Source: Streptomyces sp. A0958 (GTDB lineage Bacteria > Actinomycetota > Actinomycetes > Streptomycetales > Streptomycetaceae). From it: DNA of 64,000 bases. Position numbers and translations under genes: made by a program. The notes beneath the pieces were generated by a model. It searched no databases, was not told the DNA's origin, and saw only the letters and a program-made list of their open reading frames with translations. Where the stretch lies: the NCBI RefSeq assembly GCF_004795035.1, contig NZ_SSBK01000026.1, positions 1-64,000 of the forward strand. The letters are read 5' to 3'. This document shows, piece by piece, positions 58,879 to 64,000 of the stretch (the stretch's first letter is position 1; each line of letters starts with the position of its first letter).

Positions 58879-61297
58879 GAAGCCGGACGGCGCCTCGTTT
58901 GTGCAGGGGCTCGTTGCCGTTGCCGCACTTCGGGGACTGGATGCAGGACGGGCAGCCCGCATCGCACTCGCAGGACGCGATGGCCAGGCGTGTGGCGGAC
59001 AGCCACTCGCGTGCGGTGTGGAACGCGCGCTCGGCGAATCCGGCACCGCCGGGGTGGCCGTCGTACACGAAGACGGTCGGCAGCAAGGTGTCCGGGTGCA
59101 GGGGCACGGACACCCCGCCGATGTCCCAGCGGTCGCAGGTGGCGAAGAGCGGCAGCATCCCGATCGAGGCGTGCTCGGCGGCGTGCAGCGCGCCACCGAG
59201 GATCTCGGGATTGATCCGGGCGGCGTCGAGCTGCTCCTCGGTCACCGTCCACCACACGGCACGGGTGCGCAGGGTGCGGGGCGGCAGGTCCAGCTTGCTC
59301 TCGCCGAGCACCTCGCCGGTGATCAGTTTGCGGCGCAGGAAGGAGACGACCTGGTTGGTGACTTCGACGGACCCGTAACAGAGCCGCCCGTCCCCCCAGG
59401 GGATCTCGGTGTCGGTGTCCAGGACGGCGATGGCGGTGGTGTCGCGTGCGGTGGTCGAGTACGGCGGGGAGGCCTCCTCGACCAGGGCCACGGAGTCCTC
59501 CAGGTCCAGTTTCCGGACCAGGTAGGTGCGGCCCTGGTGGAGGTGGACGGCACCCTCGTGCACGGCGCTGTGGGCGGCGGATTCGTCCACGGTGCCCAGC
59601 AGCCTGCCGGTGCCCTCCTCGACGATCTGGACGGGCCGGCCGCCTTCGCCGCGGATGTCGGTGAGGTCGGCGGCCCGCTCGCGCCGGGTCCAGTGCCAGC
59701 CCGACGCCCGCTTGCGGAGCAGCTTCGCGGTCTCCAGCTGCGGGAGCAGACCGGCCGCGGCCGGTCCGAAGAGCTCCAGGTCGCGCTCGGTGAGCGGCAA
59801 CTCTGCGGCGGCGGCGCACAGGTGGGGGGCCAGGACGTACGGGTTGTCCGGGTCGAGGACGGTCGACTCCACGGGCTGCTCGAACAGGGCCTCGGGGTGG
59901 TGGACGAGGAAGGTGTCCAGCGGATCGTCGCGGGCCACCAGGATGGCGAGGGCGCCCTGGCCCGCCCGGCCGGCCCGGCCCGCCTGCTGCCACAGGGAGG
60001 CCCTTGTGCCTGGGTATCCGGATATGACGACGGCGTCCAGGCCCGACACGTCGATGCCGAGTTCAAGGGCGGTGGTGGCGGCGAGGCCGAGCAGTTGGCC
60101 GGAGTGCAGAGCGCGTTCCAGGGCGCGGCGTTCCTCGGGGAGGTACCCCCCGCGGTAGGCGGCGACCCGCGCCGGGAGGGTGCGGTCGACCTCGGCGAGG
60201 CGTTCCTTGGCGATGACGGAGATGAGCTCCGCGCCGCGCCGGGAGCGTACGAAGGCGACCGAGCGGACGCCCTGGACGGTGAGATCGGTGAGCAGGTCGG
60301 CGGTCTCGGCCGTGGCGGTACGGCGTACCGGGGCGCCCTTCTCGCCGTGGAGCTCGGTCAGCGGCGGCTCCCACAGGGCGAAGACCATCTCGCCGCGCGG
60401 GGAGGCGTCGTCGGCCACCTCTGTGACGGGGAGGCCGGTGAGGCGGCCCGCCGCGAGTGCGGGCTGCGCGGAGGTGGCGGAGGCGAGGAGGAAGACGGGG
60501 TCGGCGCCGTAACGGGCGCACAGACGACGGAGCCGGCGCACCACCTGGGCGACGTGGGAGCCGAAAACGCCCCGGTAGGTGTGGCACTCGTCGATGACGA
60601 CGTAGCGCAGGGAGCGCAGGAAGGAGGACCAGCGGGGGTGTGACGGGAGTATCCCGCGGTGCAGCATGTCGGGATTGGTGAGGACGTAGTTGGCGTACTG
60701 GCGCACCCACTCGCGTTCTTCGAAGGGGGTGTCACCGTCGAAGACGGCGGGCCGGACGCCGTTGCCCAGCGGGGCCGCGAGGGCCCTGACCGAGCGCCGC
60801 TGGTCGGCCGCCAGGGCCTTGGTGGGGGCGAGGTAGAGAGCGGTGGCCCCGCGCCCGTTGGGGGCCTCGGAGCCGTCCAGGAGGGCGCTGAGCACCGGGG
60901 CGAGGTAGGCCAGCGACTTGCCGGAGGCGGTTCCGGTGGCGATCACGACCGATGTGCCGTCCAGAGCGTGCTCCGCGGCGGCCGCCTGATGGGCCCAGGG
61001 GTGGTCGATGCCGGCCTTCTGGATGGCCGCGATCACTTCTGGACGGATGCGATCGGGCCAGACGGCATGGGTTCCCGCGCGCGGGGGCAGGTGCTCCGTA
61101 TGAGTGATGCGCGCGGACCGGCCCGCCCCTGCGGCGAGCCGGTCGAGGACCATGTCGGGAGAGGGGCGGGAGCCCCCACTCTCCGGGGGTCGACTGGGGC
61201 GGTGATTCTTGGCCATCGGCACCGAGTGTGTCACTGGCAAGGCGGACAATGGTCCCAAGGCGTCGTGCATGGCTGCCGGTAAGTGATTGAATGCCAT
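58700..61297 (-). CDS. DEAD/DEAH-box helicase with DUF1998
   Basis: This 865-residue protein is read from ATG 61297 (MAFNHLPAAMHDALGPL), the N-terminus I recall from Streptomyces relatives; the open frame extends further but is not protein-like. Motif I is VIATGTASGKSLAYLAPV, motif II VVIDECHTY, motif III LLASATS and motif VI QQAGRAGRAGQGAL. A C-terminal DUF1998 region has clustered Cys (CECDAGCPSC, then SPKCGNGNEPL) that likely bind zinc or an FeS cluster. This is the MrfA/YprA-like repair helicase group. The last 60 residues are Pro/Gly-rich. Confidence 0.9.
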   Translation of the reverse strand: MAFNHLPAAMHDALGPLSALPVTHSVPMAKNHRPSRPPESGGSRPSPDMVLDRLAAGAGRSARITHTEHLPPRAGTHAVWPDRIRPEVIAAIQKAGIDHPWAHQAAAAEHALDGTSVVIATGTASGKSLAYLAPVLSALLDGSEAPNGRGATALYLAPTKALAADQRRSVRALAAPLGNGVRPAVFDGDTPFEEREWVRQYANYVLTNPDMLHRGILPSHPRWSSFLRSLRYVVIDECHTYRGVFGSHVAQVVRRLRRLCARYGADPVFLLASATSAQPALAAGRLTGLPVTEVADDASPRGEMVFALWEPPLTELHGEKGAPVRRTATAETADLLTDLTVQGVRSVAFVRSRRGAELISVIAKERLAEVDRTLPARVAAYRGGYLPEERRALERALHSGQLLGLAATTALELGIDVSGLDAVVISGYPGTRASLWQQAGRAGRAGQGALAILVARDDPLDTFLVHHPEALFEQPVESTVLDPDNPYVLAPHLCAAAAELPLTERDLELFGPAAAGLLPQLETAKLLRKRASGWHWTRRERAADLTDIRGEGGRPVQIVEEGTGRLLGTVDESAAHSAVHEGAVHLHQGRTYLVRKLDLEDSVALVEEASPPYSTTARDTTAIAVLDTDTEIPWGDGRLCYGSVEVTNQVVSFLRRKLITGEVLGESKLDLPPRTLRTRAVWWTVTEEQLDAARINPEILGGALHAAEHASIGMLPLFATCDRWDIGGVSVPLHPDTLLPTVFVYDGHPGGAGFAERAFHTAREWLSATRLAIASCECDAGCPSCIQSPKCGNGNEPLHKRGAVRLLTELLRSAPPAPDGPASPGSPGPEDGPTEPGSPGPPDAVASPSEASKAEEPPSQAPPGT

Positions 61298-61375
61298 CGC
61301 GGCTGGCGATCCGTCCCCCGGCTCCGTCGGGGAGACCGAGGGGCGACCGCTCGATAGCAAGGTGCTGGAGGATCC

Positions 61376-61729
61376 GTGGACCTGTCCTTGTCGACTCGCA
61401 ATGTGTCCGGCCCTGGTGGCGACCGTACGGTCGTCGAGGTCGGTGGCGAGATTGATGTGTATACCGCGCCCAAGCTGCGCGAGCAGTTGGTCGAGTTGGT
61501 GAATGACGGCAGCTACCACCTGGTTGTCGACATGGAAGGCGTCGACTTTCTCGACTCCACCGGCCTCGGCGTGCTCGTGGGTGGCTTGAAGCGCGTGCGT
61601 GCCCATGAGGGCTCGCTGCGCCTGGTGTGCAACCAGGAGCGCATTCTCAAGATTTTCCGGATCACCGGTCTGACCAAGGTGTTCCCGATCCACACCACGG
61701 TCGACGAGGCCGTCGCGGCCACCGACTGA
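61376..61729 (+). CDS. bldG: Anti-anti-sigma factor BldG
   Basis: This 117-residue protein is read from GTG 61376 (VDLSLSTRNVSGPGGDRTVV). The STAS fold and phosphorylation site DFLDSTGLGVLVGGLKRV (Ser61) are intact. Sequence and place beside a helicase and an anti-sigma ATPase match Streptomyces BldG, which controls aerial development and antibiotic production by partner switching. The gene is divergent from the helicase. Confidence 0.95.
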   Translation: MDLSLSTRNVSGPGGDRTVVEVGGEIDVYTAPKLREQLVELVNDGSYHLVVDMEGVDFLDSTGLGVLVGGLKRVRAHEGSLRLVCNQERILKIFRITGLTKVFPIHTTVDEAVAATD

Positions 61730-62019
61730 CCTCCGGTCTGCCGTCGGGCCGGTTCCATGCCGGTCCGGCGACGGTCGGGGCGAAGGCGGCCTCGGAGAAG
61801 GATCGCCGGTGCGACGGCCCTCGTTCCCCGGTCGTCCGGTGACCCCGGCGATCGGTGTTCGGCGGTCGGCCGTCACCCGGTCGGCGGCATGGGGCTGATT
61901 TTATTTGTCAGCCGTGCGCCCCGTCGGAGACAGAGCCAGGGGCTCGCAGACAAAGCCAGGGGCCCCGGGCCGTGGGGCCCGTTTCTGGCATGCATATACG
62001 TACGTTCGAGGGGGATCGC

Positions 62020-62490
62020 ATGGCCACCGTTGAACTCCGCTTCAGCGCCCAGCCCGAACACGTCAGGACTGCCCGTCTCGTGGCGGCGGCCGTGGCGCGC
62101 CGGGCCGGGGTCGACGAGGCCGTGCTCGACGAGGTCCGACTCGCCGTGGGGGAAGCATGCAGCCGGGCCGTCGGGCTGCACCGCAGCCATGGCATCACGG
62201 CTCCTGTCACGGTCTTCCTGATCGAGGAGGAGAAGGCGTTCTCCATCGAGGTCGGTGACGAGGTGCCGGGCCCCGGCGCCGACGGCTCCGTGCCCGGTGG
62301 GGCCTCCGGACGGCGCGGTGTCGTGTCCGGCGGTGGGCTCGACGAGCCCGAACCGGAGGCCGACGACGAGGACGAGATGGGCCTCGCGGTCATCAGTGGT
62401 CTCGTCGACGACGTCGAAGTCAGGTCCGGTGCGGACGGCGGAGTGATCCGGATGAGCTGGCCCAAGACGCCGGTGGCCGTACTGCCCTGA
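62020..62490 (+). CDS. Anti-sigma factor ATPase downstream of bldG
   Basis: This 156-residue protein starts at ATG 62020 (MATVELRFSAQPEHVRTARL), preceded by GAGGGGG. The GHKL N-box is LDEVRLAVGEACSRAVGLH and the closing G-box-like stretch is EMGLAVISGLVDDVEV. An acidic, glycine-rich insertion lies between (about 85-125). Orthologues next to bldG act as its partner kinase/anti-sigma factor. The 290-base gap from bldG contains no gene. Confidence 0.87.
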   Translation: MATVELRFSAQPEHVRTARLVAAAVARRAGVDEAVLDEVRLAVGEACSRAVGLHRSHGITAPVTVFLIEEEKAFSIEVGDEVPGPGADGSVPGGASGRRGVVSGGGLDEPEPEADDEDEMGLAVISGLVDDVEVRSGADGGVIRMSWPKTPVAVLP

Positions 62491-62654
62491 GCCGCGCACC
62501 CCGCCGCGCATCCCCGTTCGACCGGGCGGACCGGGCGTAGGCCGGCGCCGGAGCCGGCCACGTGGGTCGGGCCCCGCAGCCTTTCCCCGCGGCTGCCCGC
62601 AGCTACCCGCGGCTTCCCAAGGCCCTGCTGAGCAGGGTCTTTTTCATTTTTCCT

Positions 62655-63905
62655 TGATCGGTGATCTACGGGAAATTCGTCTGCGTCATTACTGCATTTG
62701 GTGGTGGGTCGGCGGCGGGATTTTCACCAAGGCCGCCGACGTCGGTGCCGACCTCGTGGGGCAAGGCGGAACAGGGCCTCCCGGAGGACGACCCGCGCAA
62801 CGCCGCCACCATCGCGGACAACGTGGGCGACAAAGTTGGTGACTGCGCGGGCATGGCCGTCGACCTCTTCGAGTCGTACGCCGTGACGCTGGTCGCCGCG
62901 CTGATCCTCGGCAAGGCGGCCTTCGGTGACTCGGGGCCGGCCCTCCCCCTGATCGTTACGGCCATCGGCGTCGTCACCAGCAATGATCGGTATCTTCGCG
63001 GTCGCCCCGAGGCACAGGGACCGAAGCGGTGTGTCCGCCATCAACCGCGGTTTCCTCGCCTCCGTGGTGATCTCACTCGTCCTGGCGGCAGTCGCGGTCT
63101 TCGTCTACCTGCCCTCCTCGTACGCGGAGCTCGACGGTGTCGGCGGCACGGCCATCACCTCGCACGGCGGCGATCCGCGCGTCTTCGCCCTCGTGGCCGT
63201 CGCCATCGGCATCGTGCCGGCGGCCCTGATCCAGCAGCTGACCGGAGCTGACCGGCTACCTCACGGAGACCAGCCGGCGCCCGGTGCGGGACATCGGCAC
63301 GTCCTCGCTGACCGGCCCGGCCACCGTCGTGCTCGCCGGATCTCCCTTGGGCTGGAGTCCGCCGTCTACACCGCGCTGCTCGTCGGGCTCGCCATCAACG
63401 TCGTGTCACAGTCCGCGGGCGCCGTCGTTCACGAGGTGCGGCGGCAGTTCCGCGAGCATCCCGGGATCATGGATTACGAAGAGAAGCCGGAGTACGGGCG
63501 CGTCGTCGACATCTGCACCAAGGACGCGCTGCGCGAGCCGGTGACGCCGGTCTGCTGGCGGTACTGGCACCATCGCGGTCGGATTCGCCTTCGGCCTCGG
63601 CGGGCTCGGCTCGTATCCCGTCGGTGCGATCGACACCGGCACACTCATGGCGGCCTTCCTCGCCAGTTCCGGCGGTGCCTGGGACAAGAAGCTGGACTGT
63701 CATTACGGCGGCAGGGGAGCGACGCCCATGCCGCGACCGTCATCGGTGACCCGTTCAAGGACACGGCCGTGCTTGCGATCAACCCCTTGCTCGCGTCGGC
63801 CGTCGTCGGGCGCGGTGTACGTCTCCAAGCGGCGGGGGAGCGCCGTCGGCGACCCCGGCAGCGGGGACGGGCGAGGTGCGGCGTACAGGCAGCTCGGCAG
63901 GTGAT
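62655..63905 (+). pseudogene. Decayed H+-translocating pyrophosphatase (hppA)
   Basis: Pieces of a membrane pyrophosphatase appear in order but in different frames. They are GIFTKAADVGADLVG, then LPEDDPRNAATIADNVGDKV with CAGMAVDLFESYAVTLVAAL, then MIGIFAVAPRHRDRSG and AINRGFLASVVISLVLAAVA. These are followed by RPVRDIGTSSLTGPATVVLAG, ISLGLESAVYTALLVGL, AINVVSQSAGAVVHEVRRQF, KPEYGRVVDICTKDALRE and HAATVIGDPFKDTA. The N-terminal third is missing, there is an internal deletion at about 63385-63390, and at least five frame changes. It cannot make an active pump. Confidence 0.88.
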
Positions 63906-64000
63906 TGGCGGTCAGTAGTGCGGTGACTGAGGTCTTTTGATGCGGTGTTCACTGCGCGCGTCTTCGTCTGCCTTCTCGCGCCTCCTCGTACGAGTGGTGA
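63906..64000. other. Window end, nothing assigned
   Basis: About 95 bases follow the pyrophosphatase remnant. No gene or site is recognised. Confidence 0.4.

Noticed and set aside
57571..59196. 541-residue minus frame across the TadE-like genes
   Set aside because: Ser/Pro/Arg-rich composition typical of an antisense frame; the plus strand encodes TadE-type motifs.

Overview
The window is a high-GC actinobacterial chromosome segment, almost certainly Streptomyces. Evidence for this is the GTG-rich starts, ATGA/GTGA overlaps and the gene order from about 25.5 kb onward: a GatB/YqeY-domain gene, a class A penicillin-binding protein, wblA, two ArsA-type ATPases, crp, nth, a MarP-type protease, nhaA, acs, a Tad pilus locus, a DEAD/DEAH helicase and bldG. 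That order matches what I recall of the Streptomyces core chromosome.

Bases 1 to about 25,350 are an integrated accessory island abutting the 3' end of a tRNA-Pro(CGG) gene (25353-25425, minus). Next to the tRNA lie two orphan cargo genes, a tyrosine integrase with an internal LacI-type helix-turn-helix, an excisionase-like protein and an XRE repressor with candidate operators. Further left are a primase/helicase-like DUF3631 ATPase, a DUF2637 membrane protein and a MobC/relaxase pair. The left end of the island lies outside the window; base 1 is already inside an IS3-family transposase.

The island carries defence and signalling cargo. (1) A type II-like CBASS operon (1448-5693, minus) encodes a CD-NTase, an E2-E1 fusion and one polypeptide joining a JAB/JAMM peptidase, a TIR domain and a SAVED sensor. 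A 46-residue basic protein precedes it. (2) A HigB-like toxin with a HigA-ImmA/IrrE antitoxin is transcribed divergently from it. (3) A broken peptide deformylase, a TerD protein and an APH-like kinase follow. (4) A translationally coupled operon encodes a resolvase-like protein, an anti-sigma-type ATPase, a radical SAM enzyme and a short Cys-ending peptide. Opposite it runs an XRE/TPR regulator-YdcF-WbqC operon. Together these look like an uncharacterised RiPP-type pathway.

Bases 25.5-64 kb are mostly housekeeping: cell-wall synthesis, development regulators (wblA, bldG, crp), DNA repair (nth), Nudix and metallo-beta-lactamase-fold hydrolases, acetate activation, Na+/H+ exchange and the Tad/Flp pilus operon (ssd-tadA-tadB-tadC-DUF4244-tadE-like genes). 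Two loci are broken: a SulP transporter-carbonic anhydrase gene with a G7-run frameshift, and a heavily decayed H+-pyrophosphatase at the right edge.
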